From Hypericibacter terrae (GTDB lineage Bacteria; Pseudomonadota; Alphaproteobacteria; Dongiales; Dongiaceae): DNA of 64,000 nucleotides. The stretch's first letter is position 1. Every line of letters starts with the position of its first letter. The notes beneath the pieces were generated by a model. The model worked only from the letters and a program-made list of their open reading frames with translations. It was not told the DNA's origin and ran no database searches. Where the stretch lies: assembly GCF_008728855.1 (NCBI RefSeq), contig NZ_CP042906.1, forward strand, positions 5,237,001-5,301,000, given 5' to 3'. The position numbers and the translations under genes are program-made. Of this stretch, positions 9,601-18,700 are shown in pieces.

Positions 9601-9879
9601 CGTGACCGTGAGCTTGCCGTCGCCGGTCGACTGGCTGCTCATATAGAGCATGTTCTCGACGCCGTTGATCTCCTGCTCGAGCGGCGTGGCGACGGTGCGC
9701 GAGACCGTCTCGGCAGAGGCGCCGGGATAGGTGGTCGTCACCTGCACCGTGGGCGGGACGATCTCCGGATATTGCGCGATCGGCAGCATCACGAGCGCAC
9801 CCAGCCCGATCAGCGTCAGGAAGACGCTGAGCACCGTGGCGAAGATCGGCCGGTCGATGAAGAAGTGGGTCAGGCGCAT
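6688..9879 (-). CDS. RND efflux pump inner-membrane transporter (HAE1, MexB/AcrB-like)
   Basis: A 1063-residue proton-driven drug exporter, the usual size for AcrB homologues. It begins MRLTHFFIDRPIFATVLSVF, the classic first transmembrane helix. The proton-relay aspartates are in LAVGIVVDDAIVVVENVERN in TM4. The porter-domain segment TTYPGASAETVSRTVATPLE is also standard. The open frame continues upstream past 9879, but the ATG there starts the conserved N-terminus and sits 14 bases after the adaptor stop. It works with the adaptor encoded immediately upstream. No outer-membrane channel gene is adjacent, so a TolC-type protein encoded elsewhere is presumably used. Confidence 0.93.
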   Translation of the reverse strand: MRLTHFFIDRPIFATVLSVFLTLIGLGALVMLPIAQYPEIVPPTVQVTTTYPGASAETVSRTVATPLEQEINGVENMLYMSSQSTGDGKLTVTVTFRIGTDLNVAQMLTQNRVQDALPRLPDDVQRLGVQVRKATPNILLAVHLYSPDSSRDTLYMSNYAVLHVKDALARLPGVGDVQLMGSREYAMRIWLDPDKVAARNLNASEVLAALRAQNLQVSAGILNQPPVPSHQAYQVNVQTLGRLSTPEQFGDIVLKSDAEGRVTRLRDVGRVEIGAADYGSTSFMDRGPGLPLLIFAQPGANSLAVEQEVIATMQSLGKQFPPGLGYKIIYDPTIFVGKSVDEVITTIFVAILLVVAVVFLFLQNWRASIIPVVAIPVSLVGTFSVLYALGISLNNLSLFGMVLAVGIVVDDAIVVVENVERNLRLGMSPREAAHKTMDEVGGALIAIALTLCAVFVPSAFISGISGEFFRQFAITIAASTVISCFVSLTLSPALCAVLFKAHDPHHAARAGLVRRFLQAGFGGFNRGFDWLSNGYGSLTRRLIRGAAIVLLVYVGLIGLTGVQFSRAPTGFIPEQDLGYLITVVQLPPGATLDRTEAVVKKAIDIILDTPGIEHVAPFAGLDATTFTVASNSGTIFSGLPSLYNHSIDGVTANTVLADLRKRLSVIQDAYVLTIPPPPVQGIGSTGGFKMMLQDQGGLGSEALAKAAQALVAAANKDPAIGGAFTLFRTSSPTIYTDIDREKAQMVGLTPTDVFSTLQVYLGSQYVNDFNYLGRTYQVIAQADGSFRQDAADIARLKARNASGEMVPIGTVARLRDETAPYRVPRYDLFPAAEILGAAAPGVATGTALHRMEELAHEVLPPGIGFEWTDLAFQQQQHGTPTLLVFGAAALFVFLVLAAQYESWKLPLAVVLIVPMCLLASVTGLLGRTMPIDILAQIGFVVLVGLAAKNAILIVEFARQAEEGGMTPAEAAVSAARTRLRPILMTSFSFIFGVAPLVVATGAGSEMRQSLGTAVFFGMLGVTLFGLLFTPVFYTVVRRIGSRRQARLDAARTAGTPLMSPGSP

Positions 9880-9893
9880 GGCGGGCTCCCGTC

Positions 9894-11135
9894 CTAGCCC
9901 TGGTCGGCGGCGGCGTTGTAGCCGATCGCCCCGTCCTGCGGCGTCACCTTGCCGCCGGGAACGGCGCGGACGATGCCGTCGATGATCACGCGGTCGTCGG
10001 GCGCCAGGCCGCTGCGGATGACCCGCAACCCGCCGCGCAGGTCCCCGGTCTCGACCGTCTTGGGAACCACGGTCCCGTCGGGCGAAACCGTCATCACCAC
10101 ATGCTGGGCCTGGTCGAGCAGCACGGCGGCATCCGGCACCAGGAGGGCCGGTGCCGGCGGCGCCACCGCCAGGCGAAGCCGCGCGAACTGGCCGGGCGTC
10201 AGGAAGAAGTCCGGATTGGACACCAGGGCCCGGGCATGGATCGTGCCGCTCGAGCGATCCATGCTGTTGTCGACGAACTCGAGCGTACCGTGCCGCGTCA
10301 CCTGGTTCTCGTCGCTGAGGCTGATATCGACCTGATCCGCCTGCGGACCCGGGACGGCCGCGCGCTGGCGCGAGAAGGTCAGGAAGTCGGATTCGCTCAT
10401 GTCGAAATCGAGATGGATCGGATCGAGCGATACCAGGGTCGCCAGCAAAGTGGTCGGACTGCTGGCGAAGCGGCTGCCGGCGATCAGGCTGCCGACGGAC
10501 GGGAGATGCGCGCCGATGCGACCGGTGAAGGGCGCATAGATGCGGCAATGCTCGATGTCGAACTGGACGTCGCGGATCTGCGCCTTGGCATCGTCGATCG
10601 CGGCCTGCGCGTCGCCCTGGTCGAAGGTGCGCTGATCGACGCTCTCGGCGGATCCAAAATCGCTGCGCTTGAGCGTCTGGGCGCGGAGCAGTTGGCTCTT
10701 GGCCAGCGCGAGGCGCGAGGTCGCCGCCTCGAGTTGCGCATTCGCCTGGGCCAGCTTGATCTCGTAGGGTTGCGAATCGATCACGAACAGCAGGTCGCCC
10801 TTCTGGACGATCTGCCCATCCTTGAAGTGGATTTCGGTGAGGGTGCCGCCGACCTGGGCGCGCAGCTCGACCTGGTCGACCGCCGAGAACTGGCCGATGA
10901 AGCCGATCCGGGTATCGACATCGCGCAGCAGCGGCTTGCTCACCGTGACCGGTGCCGGGGGAATGGCGGCCTCGGCGACCTGGCTGCCGCCGCGGTGAGA
11001 AAAGCCGAACCAGGCCGCGCCCGCGAGCGCGATGACGGCGACCGCCGCCGCCCAGGGCCAGATCCGCCGCGGGGGCCTGGCCGGAACGCTTTGAGTCTCG
11101 GCCTCAGGTTGCGGCCATTTGCTGATTTCATTCAT
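9894..11135 (-). CDS. RND efflux periplasmic adaptor (MexA/AcrA-like membrane fusion protein)
   Basis: A 413-residue membrane-fusion protein linking the RND pump to an outer-membrane channel. After a short cytoplasmic tail it has a membrane anchor (WPWAAAVAVIALAGAAWFGF). The barrel-sandwich halves are recognisable in VELRAQVGGTLTEIHFKDGQ and IYAPFTGRIG, separated by an alpha hairpin with repeated LxxAxxxL spacing. The beta-barrel and membrane-proximal domains follow. The start at 11135 is preceded by weak ribosome-site sequence; an in-frame ATG 63 bases upstream is less likely because the extra segment has no family counterpart. It is the first gene of the pump operon, ahead of the transporter and then tetR. 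Confidence 0.92.
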   Translation of the reverse strand: MNEISKWPQPEAETQSVPARPPRRIWPWAAAVAVIALAGAAWFGFSHRGGSQVAEAAIPPAPVTVSKPLLRDVDTRIGFIGQFSAVDQVELRAQVGGTLTEIHFKDGQIVQKGDLLFVIDSQPYEIKLAQANAQLEAATSRLALAKSQLLRAQTLKRSDFGSAESVDQRTFDQGDAQAAIDDAKAQIRDVQFDIEHCRIYAPFTGRIGAHLPSVGSLIAGSRFASSPTTLLATLVSLDPIHLDFDMSESDFLTFSRQRAAVPGPQADQVDISLSDENQVTRHGTLEFVDNSMDRSSGTIHARALVSNPDFFLTPGQFARLRLAVAPPAPALLVPDAAVLLDQAQHVVMTVSPDGTVVPKTVETGDLRGGLRVIRSGLAPDDRVIIDGIVRAVPGGKVTPQDGAIGYNAAADQG

Positions 11136-11193
11136 GTGACTGTCCCGCTGTTCCCCGAAGGCCCCGTCCCTACGCCCAGTGCGGGCATAAGAT

Positions 11194-11231
11194 GTCACTT
11201 ATCATCCATTCGCGTTTAGATGATGGGTGAC
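11194..11231. promoter_or_regulatory. Palindromic candidate operator overlapping the RND operon promoter
   Basis: Left arm GTCACTTATCATC (11194-11206) and right arm GATGATGGGTGAC (11219-11231) form an inverted repeat matching at 11 of 13 positions around a 12-base spacer. On the minus strand it lies between a TTGACG -35-like hexamer (11245-11240) and about 60 bases before the adaptor ATG, covering a TCTAAA -10-like hexamer (11220-11215). A repressor bound here would block transcription of the pump. The TetR protein encoded at the end of the operon is the likely binder, by context only. Confidence 0.55.
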
Positions 11232-11425
11232 ATTCAACGCGTCAAGGGTGCAGTGCGGGAGAAATCGGACAAGGGCATTTCGGCAGCAGGCCGCCCAAAA
11301 ATTGGGCGATGGACCGGCGCAAACCGACCGGTTCATGCCATGTCGGGCGCAGGGACATTCCAGGCCGTCGATGCGGGATCGATTGTCCGGACCGGGTGAG
11401 GACAATCGGCTCGGGGCAGACGGCG

Positions 11426-13669
11426 CTAAGAAGCAGCCCGCTCGACCCTTGTCTTGAATGAAGATGCGATCTCGGCCGCGGCGAAATCGTCGACCGCCAC
11501 GACGGCGGCGACGGCCCTTTCCATCGCTTCCAATTGCCGGTCCTCGGCGTCGGTGATCAGGTTCTGCTGCCGGGCGAGCTGGCGATCGCGGACATGCGCC
11601 TTTCTCATTCTTCGGGTGATCTCGCCGGCTTCCGTCACGAGGGTGAAGGCCCGGGCCAGCCGGCCGATGCCGTCATCGCCGCCATCGAGGAACAGGCCCG
11701 CGGTCAAGCGGTCCCGCGCCGCGGACGGCTCGAGCAGCAGCCGGGCGCAGCGCCTTCGCAGCTCGTCCGACGGCCCCCGTCGCCCCCGCCCGAAGGGCAT
11801 GACGAGGAGACGCGCGAAAACCGCCACGATGCGGTTCAGCAGGTTCGCGAGGACCTGGTCGAGGCGCGCCTCGATGGTCTCGAACCCGCTTTCCATGCAA
11901 CAGGCGACGAGACAGAGATCGCTCTCCTGGCGACCTTCGTCCTGCCAGCGCTTGAGGACGGCGGAGAGCAGATAAAGCTCGGAAAGAATGTCGCCGAGAC
12001 GCGCCGACAGCATCTCCCGGCGCTTGAGCGCGCCCCCGAGCGTCAGCAGCGCCATCTCCGTCAGCAGCGCGAAGGCGGCGGAGTAACGGCTCAATTGCCG
12101 ATAATAGCCCGTGACGGATCCGGCGAGCGGTGCTGGCGCGAACAAGCCGCCTGTCCAGCTCCGGAACCCTGCGCGCAGCAGCGTGGCCAGGCTGTGCGCG
12201 ACATGCTTCCAGAAGACCCGGTCGAATCGCTCCAGTCCCTTGGCGCGATCCTCCTCGCCCAGCGCCATCATCTCTTCGAGAAGATAGGGATGACAGCGGA
12301 TGGCGCCCTGGCCGAACACCATCAGATTGCGCGTCAGGATATTGGCACCCTCGACCGTGATGCCGACCGGGATCGCGCGGTAGATGTTGCCCAGATAGTT
12401 CAGCGGCCCGTCGATGACGCCCTTGCCGCCATGCACATCCATCGCATCGTTGATCGCGATGCGCATGCGCTCCGTCGCCTGCGATTTGAGGATCGCGGCG
12501 ATGACGGCCGGATGACGGCCCTGGTCGAGCGCCGCACAGGTCAGCCGGCGGGCAGCGTCGAGCTGATAGGCCGTGGCCGCGATGCGGGCGAGCGGCTCCT
12601 GGATGCCTTCGAATTCGCCGATCGGCACATGGAACTGCTCGCGCAGCCGGGCGTAGGCCCCCGTCGTATAGGCGGCAAAGGCGGCGCCGGCGGCGGAGAG
12701 CGACGGCAGCGAGATGCCGCGGCCGGCCGCCAGCGCCGTCATCAGCATCTTCCAGCCCTGTCCGGCGCGCTCGGGCCCGCCGATGATGTTGCCGAGCGGG
12801 ATGAAGACATCGCGCCCCTGGTTCGGGCCGTTTTGAAAAGCTTGCAAGGAGGGCAGGTGCCGCCGCCCGATCTCGACGCCGGGCGTGTCCGTCGGCACGA
12901 GCGCGACCGTGATGCCGAGCTCCTCCTCCCCGCCCAGCAGACGATCGGGGTCACGAAGCTTGAAGGCGAGCCCGAGGACGGTCGCGATCGGTCCCAGCGT
13001 GATATAGCGCTTGTGCCAGGTGAGGCGGATGCCGAGCGTCTCCTTGCCATCGACGATGCCCCGACTGACCACGCCCCGATCGATCATCGACGCGGCGTCG
13101 GATCCGGCCTCGGGGCTGGTCAGGCCGAAACAGGGGATCTCGCGGCTGTCGGCCAGGCGCGGCAGCCAATAGTCGCGCTGCGCCTGGGTGCCGAACCGCA
13201 ACAGCAGCTCGCCGGGCCCGAGCGAGTTCGGCACCATCACGGTCACGGCCGCGGCGATGGAGCGCGACGAGAGTTTCCGGATCACCTCGGAATGGGCAAA
13301 GGCCGAGAAGCCGAGGCCGCCATATTCCCTGGGAATGATCATGCCGAAGAATCGATGCGCCTTGAGGAAGGCCCAGACCTCCGGCGGAAGGTCGTGCAGT
13401 TCCCAATTGATGCGCCAATCATCGAGCATCCGGCAGAGCTCCTCCGCCGGCCCGTCCAAAAATGCCTGTTCCTCCGGCGTCAGGCTGGCCACAGGCGTTG
13501 CGAGCAGCTTCGACCAGTCGGGATTGCCGGTGAAGAGCTCCCCGTCCCACCAGACATCGCCGGCCTCGAGCGCCTCGCGCTCGGTATCGGACATGGTGGG
13601 AAGCGCCTTGCGGGCCCAGGCGAAGATCGGCCCGGTGAGTGAATCCCGGCGAAAGCTCTGCGCGCTCAT
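11426..13669 (-). CDS. fadE: Acyl-CoA dehydrogenase, FadE type
   Basis: A 747-residue enzyme for the first step of fatty acid beta-oxidation, making 2-enoyl-CoA with FAD. Across its length it follows E. coli FadE: KALPTMSDTEREALEAG, PPEVWAFLKAHRFFGMII, VPNSLGPGELLLRFGT, CFGLTSPEAGSDA, NGPNQGRDVF and TVEGANILTRNLMVFGQGA. The C-terminal third is the FadE-specific extension (DUF1974). E. coli FadE has about 60 extra N-terminal residues with membrane helices; these are missing here, so this form may be soluble or peripheral. The start at 13669 has GGAG seven bases before it; an ATG at 13801 would add a non-conserved, non-hydrophobic extension. Monocistronic and divergent from the small gene at 13936. 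Confidence 0.92.
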   Translation of the reverse strand: MSAQSFRRDSLTGPIFAWARKALPTMSDTEREALEAGDVWWDGELFTGNPDWSKLLATPVASLTPEEQAFLDGPAEELCRMLDDWRINWELHDLPPEVWAFLKAHRFFGMIIPREYGGLGFSAFAHSEVIRKLSSRSIAAAVTVMVPNSLGPGELLLRFGTQAQRDYWLPRLADSREIPCFGLTSPEAGSDAASMIDRGVVSRGIVDGKETLGIRLTWHKRYITLGPIATVLGLAFKLRDPDRLLGGEEELGITVALVPTDTPGVEIGRRHLPSLQAFQNGPNQGRDVFIPLGNIIGGPERAGQGWKMLMTALAAGRGISLPSLSAAGAAFAAYTTGAYARLREQFHVPIGEFEGIQEPLARIAATAYQLDAARRLTCAALDQGRHPAVIAAILKSQATERMRIAINDAMDVHGGKGVIDGPLNYLGNIYRAIPVGITVEGANILTRNLMVFGQGAIRCHPYLLEEMMALGEEDRAKGLERFDRVFWKHVAHSLATLLRAGFRSWTGGLFAPAPLAGSVTGYYRQLSRYSAAFALLTEMALLTLGGALKRREMLSARLGDILSELYLLSAVLKRWQDEGRQESDLCLVACCMESGFETIEARLDQVLANLLNRIVAVFARLLVMPFGRGRRGPSDELRRRCARLLLEPSAARDRLTAGLFLDGGDDGIGRLARAFTLVTEAGEITRRMRKAHVRDRQLARQQNLITDAEDRQLEAMERAVAAVVAVDDFAAAEIASSFKTRVERAAS

Positions 13670-13935
13670 CGGCTGCTCCGCTATCGAGTCGGCGCGGACG
13701 GGGAAGCACCGACCTTCATAGGCCTTCTCGATGACGCATGCCAGGGCGGGGTTCCCCGGTTTCGATGCGCGAATGGCCCGGGCAAAGCACGAATCGGCCA
13801 TTCTTGCTCAAAACCCGCGCGGCGATGCGCGGTGCGGGGAAATCGGGGGTGACGGGTGGCGGTAAACGGCCAATGATGGCGGCTGCCGGCGAAGGGGGCG
13901 AGGGCCGAGCGGGGATAACAGAAGAGGAAACCCAC

Positions 13936-14145
13936 ATGGCAAAAGATCACCCCATCCATGCACTTCGATCGAATCTCGAGAAGGCGCGCCTCAAGGCCGT
14001 CGAATCGCTGGCGGCGAGCGGCGCCCTGTCTCCCGGTGCACTGAACGAGCTCATGACGCTCCAGGTGGCTTTGACCGCCGTGCGCGAGGAAATCGCGGCG
14101 CGTGGCGCAAGCCTCGGCAGCGGCGCGGAGCGCGAGTTGGATTGA
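13936..14145 (+). CDS. Small conserved-looking hypothetical protein, helical
   Basis: A 69-residue acidic and basic helical protein with a good ribosome site (AGAGGAAA, five bases before the ATG). It opens MAKDHPIHALRSNLEKARLK and continues with heptad-like leucine and alanine spacing (MTLQVALTAVREEIAARG), so a short coiled coil or helical hairpin is likely. I do not recognise a family. It lies upstream of the kinase-fragment and FixJ-type regulator genes on the same strand, and could be co-transcribed with them. Confidence 0.5.
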   Translation: MAKDHPIHALRSNLEKARLKAVESLAASGALSPGALNELMTLQVALTAVREEIAARGASLGSGAERELD

Positions 14146-14182
14146 GACACCACCGAAGCCCTCGGGCCGCTTGACCCGAGCG

Positions 14183-14452
14183 ATGGCGAGAGTGGAGTAT
14201 CTGGCGAAGATTCCAATCGACTTGAAGGACTTGATTACCGAGACCGTCCGCATCGTCCGGCGCAAGCCGGCAAACCATGGCACCGCATTGAAACGGGAGC
14301 TCGAGCATGATCTGCCCGACGTAGCGCGCGACCCCGTCGCGGCGCAGCTGGCGGTCCTCGATCTCCTCGTCGGCGGCAACCGGCCAAGGGTCCCTGTCTG
14401 CGATCGACCCCGCGGGCCCCTGGCGCCGCCGTGTCGGACGGATGAAGCATGA
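14183..14452 (+). pseudogene. Histidine-kinase-like fragment (partial dimerisation/N-box region), coupled to the next gene
   Basis: An 89-residue frame whose segment IDLKDLITETVRIVRRKPAN followed by ALKRELEHDLPDVARD resembles the stretch between the H-box and N-box of FixL-like histidine kinases. In the intact kinase at 15701 the matching part reads LDINAVVDEIVLLTHSEAVK. Here the phospho-accepting histidine, N-box asparagine and ATP-binding glycine boxes are all absent, and the frame ends in unrelated Pro/Arg-rich sequence. The stop overlaps the ATG of the response regulator (ATGA at 14449-14452), so it could still be translated as a coupled leader. It is either a decayed kinase or a short regulatory protein. 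Confidence 0.45.
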
Positions 14453-15099
14453 AGCGCGCCGCACCCTCGGCCGGCCCGACGCCGGAGTCGCTGGTTGTCA
14501 TCGTCGACGATGACAGGAACATGTGCGACGCGCTGCGGGGGCTCCTGCAATCCGTCGGCCAGGAGGTCCGAGTCTTTCATTCGGCCACGGAGTTTTTCCA
14601 GAGCGAGCATCCCGACGTCGCCAGCTGCCTCGTGCTCGACATCAGAATGCCGGGGCTCAGCGGCCTGGATTTCCAGGATCGCCTGGCCAAGGCGAACACC
14701 CGCATTCCCATCATCTTCATGACCGGCCATGGCGACATTCCCATGTCGGTGAAGGCGATGAAGGCAGGGGCGGTCGATTTCCTGACGAAGCCCTTTCGCG
14801 ACCAGGACATGCTGGACGCCATCGCAACGGCGCTGCGGCGCGACCGCGAGAGACGGAACAGCGAGGTCGCCCAGGCCGAGCTTCGAACCCTTTTCGCCAC
14901 ACTGACCGAGCGCGAGCGTGAGGTCATGACGCTCGTCACGACCGGTCTCATGAACAAACAGGTCGCCGCAAAGCTGGGCCTGCAGGAGATTACGGTTAAG
15001 ATTCACCGGGGCAATGCGATGCGGAAAATGCGGGCCCGATCCCTGGTGGATCTGGTCCGGATGGCGGAATCGCTGGCACTCGGTCCGCAGAAGCGCTGA
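14449..15099 (+). CDS. FixJ-type two-component response regulator (REC + LuxR HTH)
   Basis: A 216-residue DNA-binding response regulator. The receiver domain (about 15-130) has the acidic pocket VIVDDD, phospho-acceptor Asp64 in LVLDIRMPG, the switch Thr in FMTGHGD and Lys in LTKPF. The C-terminal LuxR/GerE helix-turn-helix (about 145-210) reads [20 protein letters not shown], then [16 protein letters not shown]. This layout is that of FixJ, TtrR and NodW regulators, normally driven by PAS-containing histidine kinases. No complete kinase precedes it, only a kinase-like fragment; the large kinase at 15701-21271 is the nearest candidate partner. Confidence 0.9.
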   Translation: MKRAAPSAGPTPESLVVIVDDDRNMCDALRGLLQSVGQEVRVFHSATEFFQSEHPDVASCLVLDIRMPGLSGLDFQDRLAKANTRIPIIFMTGHGDIPMSVKAMKAGAVDFLTKPFRDQDMLDAIATALRRDRERRNSEVAQAELRTLFATLTEREREVMTLVTTGLMNKQVAAKLGLQEITVKIHRGNAMRKMRARSLVDLVRMAESLALGPQKR

Positions 15100-15214
15100 C
15101 GAGGATTAAACCTCAGTATGATATCTCCGCCTTCCGTTGGAGCCCATCCTGTCGCGTTGCAGCAGGCATCCGATGCCGCACTGCATCGGAGCAGGCCCAG
15201 CAAGGACAGGTAGT

Positions 15215-15595
15215 TTGTCAAAGGTTCCGTTGGTCGCGATCGTCGACGACGACGAGGATGTTCGAATCGCGATGGAAAGCCTGGTCAGGTCATTGCGACT
15301 CACGGCACGCACATTCGCGTCCGCCGAGGCCTTTCTCGCGTCCGATATTGTGGGAAAAACGGCCTGCCTGATCTCCGATGTGAAGATGCCCGGCATGAGC
15401 GGGCTGGATCTTCAGGACGCGCTGTTGGCTCAGGGCCGCCAATTGCCGATCATCTTCGTTACCGCCTATCCCGACGAGCGGTCCCGGAGCCGGGCGCAGG
15501 CGCAGGGGGCTGCCGAAATGCTGATCAAGCCTTTCGATGCCCAGAGCCTGGCCGACTGCCTCATGAGAGTTCTTCAGCGGACGAGCGAGACGTAA
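15215..15595 (+). CDS. Single-domain response regulator (receiver only)
   Basis: A roughly 126-residue CheY-like receiver without an output domain. It shows VAIVDDDEDVR, the phospho-acceptor Asp in CLISDVKMPG, the Thr in FVTAYPDE and the Lys in LIKPFD. A TTG start at 15215 is preferred because AAGGACAGG sits a few bases upstream and the domain starts there; in-frame ATGs at 15137 and 15173 would add a tail with no family similarity. Lone receivers next to FixJ-type regulators and hybrid kinases often act as phosphate sinks or relay proteins. It is convergent with the giant kinase at 15701. Confidence 0.8.
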   Translation: MSKVPLVAIVDDDEDVRIAMESLVRSLRLTARTFASAEAFLASDIVGKTACLISDVKMPGMSGLDLQDALLAQGRQLPIIFVTAYPDERSRSRAQAQGAAEMLIKPFDAQSLADCLMRVLQRTSET

Positions 15596-15700
15596 GGGAA
15601 TGATCTCGCTCGCGACGGCCGGGCGCGTTGCCGTGCGATGCACGCCGCGCTGAAAAGGCACGCGACGCAGCCTGCGGCCGGCCCCTCGCCTCAGAGCTTT

Positions 15701-18700
15701 TCATGATCTCTCGCCGGACGGCAGCGTGAACTGGAACATCGCGCCACGCGTCGCGGTCGTGCTCGCCCACAATCGCCCGCCATGCGCCTCGATGATCGAA
15801 CGGCAGATCGACAACCCCAATCCCAGCCCGGTCGGCTTGCTGGTATAGAACGCTTCGAAAACGCGCGCGAGAGCATCCGGCGCCAGGCCCGGACCGGAAT
15901 CCTGCACGGTGACGAGAACGCCGTCCGATGCATCCCTTTCCGTGCTGATCTGCAGATCGCGGACCCCGTCATCGACGTCGCTCATCGCCTCGATGGCGTT
16001 GATGATCAGGTTGAGGATGACTTGCTGCAGCTGGACCGGGGTTCCTTGAATCGTCGGCAAGCTCTCGGCGAATTGCGTCCGCACCGAGACCCCGTTCTTC
16101 ACGGCCTCGCTGTGGGTGAGCAGAACGATCTCATCGACCACCGCGTTGATGTCCAGGCCCTCCGGAGCCGGCGGCGCGTTCTTGAAGAGCGCCCGCAACC
16201 CATGGATGACGTCGCCGGCCTGCTTGCCGTTCTTCGCGATCCTCTCGAGCGCCTGTTGGACCTGCCATAGATCGGGTGGCTCCCTCCCCAACCAGCGCAG
16301 GGCCGCCTGCGCGTTGGTGACGGCGGCGCCGATCGGCTGATTGATCTCATGGGCGATCGAGGCCGTCAGCTGGCCCATGGTCGCGACGCGGTTCGCGTGG
16401 GCGAGCTGCATCTGCACCTCGCGATAACGGCGCTCGCTCTCGCGGGCCTCCGCTTCCGCCTGCTTGCGTTCGGTCAGATCGAGCACGAACGCGACGCCTT
16501 GATCGCCGCTCTGGTCGAAACTTGCGGCCCCGAGCAGCACGGGCACGCGGCCCCCGTCCTTCCTGAAGTATTCGCTCTCGAGCGGTTGCAGGCGCCCGGT
16601 CATCTTGCGCCCTCGCAAGAGCCACGCATCGCCGTCCTGCCGTTCCAGGGGGGTCAGATCCATCCAGCTGATTCGGCCTGCGGCCAGGTCGTTGCGGTCG
16701 TAGCCCACGATGTCGAGGAATGCATCGTTGGCCTCGGTGATCCGACCCTCGCGACCCCAGAGGAAAATGCCGATGATGTTGGCGTCGACGAGGCGGCGGA
16801 TCTTCGCCTCGCGTTCCGCGAGATCCCGGTACAAACGCGTATTCTCCAGCGAGATCGCCGCCTGCGAGGCCAGCAGTTTCAGGACCGGGATCCGGGCCGG
16901 CGAGAAGACGCTGGGCGTCAGGTTGTTCTCGAGATAGAGCAGGCCGATGAGCTTGGCCTGGTTGAGCAGCGGCAGGCAGAGAATGGAATGGGCCTGGCGC
17001 TCCCGGATGTAGGGATCCGTCGAGAACGGCTCCTGGGTCCCCGCGTCTTCGAGAACCACGCTGTCCTTCGTCCGGAGGACATAGTGCAGGACCGACATCG
17101 GCAGCCTGGCCGCGGTCGCCGCGTCGTCACGCAGCTGCACGGTGACGGTGTCGGCGCTGGTCGTCGCTTCCACGGCGATTCGTTGCTCGGTCCCCGAGGT
17201 AACGATCAGCACACCCCGCTCGGCACCCGCCTGCTCGATGGCGGTGCGCATGAGCGTGTCGAGCAGCCTGTCCAGGATGATCTCGCCCGACACGGCTTGC
17301 GACACCTTGATCACGGTCGCGAGGTCGAGATTCTCGACCGGCGCCCCGATCGTGCTCGTCAGCCCGCGTCCCCGCTCCTCCTTCAACTGCGGATGGAGCT
17401 GATCGAGTTGTTGCACCTTCCCCTCGGCGCCCCAGCTCAGATAGCAGCGCCGGGCATTTCGCAGATAGAGCTGCGCGATCTGCTCGAAGCCGCGCGCGGC
17501 GTAGAAGCGCGCGGCCGATTCATAGGCCAGTCCCTCGTTCTGGACGAAGCCGCGCTCGCGCGCCGACCGGATCGCCTGCTCGTAGAGCCGTTCGGCATCC
17601 AGCTCCCGGCCTTCGAGGCGGGCGATCTCGGCGCCCGCCAGCGCCGCCCGGTTCTCGAAATTCTCGGGGCAATTCCGAGCCCAGGACATGAGCTGCTTGT
17701 GGTGCTCGACCGCGGCGTCGAGATGCCTGCGCCGTTCGTCACCGGTGGTCGAGTCGCAGAGCGCAGCGCGGCTGAGCGCCTCGAAGAACTGGTAATCGGC
17801 GCGCTCGAACTGGGTCGGCACGGTCCAAAGCGGCGGATTCCGTTCGACGGCCGCGATCCCGCCGGCACAATCCTGCATGAAGGTCCGCGCCTGCAGCTCG
17901 CGGATCGCGGCGATCGCGTAGGCGTAGCGATGCCGCAGGTCCGGGCCGCTGGAAGGGTCTGCGGCGCCGATCCCCTCGCGGGCGCCGCTATCCAGCTCCT
18001 CATGCCGATCAGCCTCGAGGACCGCGTCGCCGAAGGATCGGGTGACCGGGATCTGCCCGCGCAGCATCCGGACGGCGGCAAGCTGCTCCGCGATGCCTCT
18101 TCGGACGATGCTGAAGCCGAGGGCCTTGACGATCGCGCGATTCTTCTCCGCCTCCCGCTCCACCTCGCTCAACGGGGTGCCCGCCGCGAGCAGGTTCGTG
18201 ATCAGGTCGATGCAGCTGAACGCGGCGAAGGAAACGTCCCCGCTCTCCTGGGCCGCGTCGAACGCGCGGCGAAGGTAGCTCCGGGCGACGTCGAGGGGCT
18301 GCGTCCAGTTCGAGACATGCACGCCGAACACCGAATAGACGCGGGCCCGGAAGCGTTCGAACCCCGGCTTCTTGACCAGGTCGAGGCCGATCCTGGCGAG
18401 CCTCAAGCCGCCCTGGTAATCGCCGAAGAACATGCCCTGGATGCTGCCGAGCAAGACATAGGCGAGGGGCGCGCCGTCGCTGTTCCCATGCTCGAGGCAG
18501 AGCGCCGCCATACGGCAGATCACGAGCTGGCGCAGGGCCTCGCCACCGAAGAGCGTCGGCGATGAAAGCGCCGTGAGAACGTCCATGGTGGCGCGCTGGG
18601 CCGGATCGGTCATCAGAGGGAGGTCGAGCAGCCTGCCGATCGGCAGCTGGCGGAGCCTCTCGGAGAGGCGGTCATAGTCCCGGCGCGCACCCCCCAGGGT

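Noticed and set aside
8038-9897. Long open frame on the + strand opposite the RND transporter, and similar long antisense frames opposite other genes (e.g. 18752-21682, 33692-35764, 36988-39156, 41787-43355).
   Set aside because: In this high-GC sequence stops are rare in shadow frames. The predicted proteins are rich in Arg, His and Asp without domains, and the opposite strand carries clear known proteins.
9880-10548. The RND transporter frame stays open into the adaptor gene, suggesting a fusion protein.
   Set aside because: The upstream extension is an out-of-frame shadow of the adaptor; the conserved transporter N-terminus starts at the ATG at 9879.
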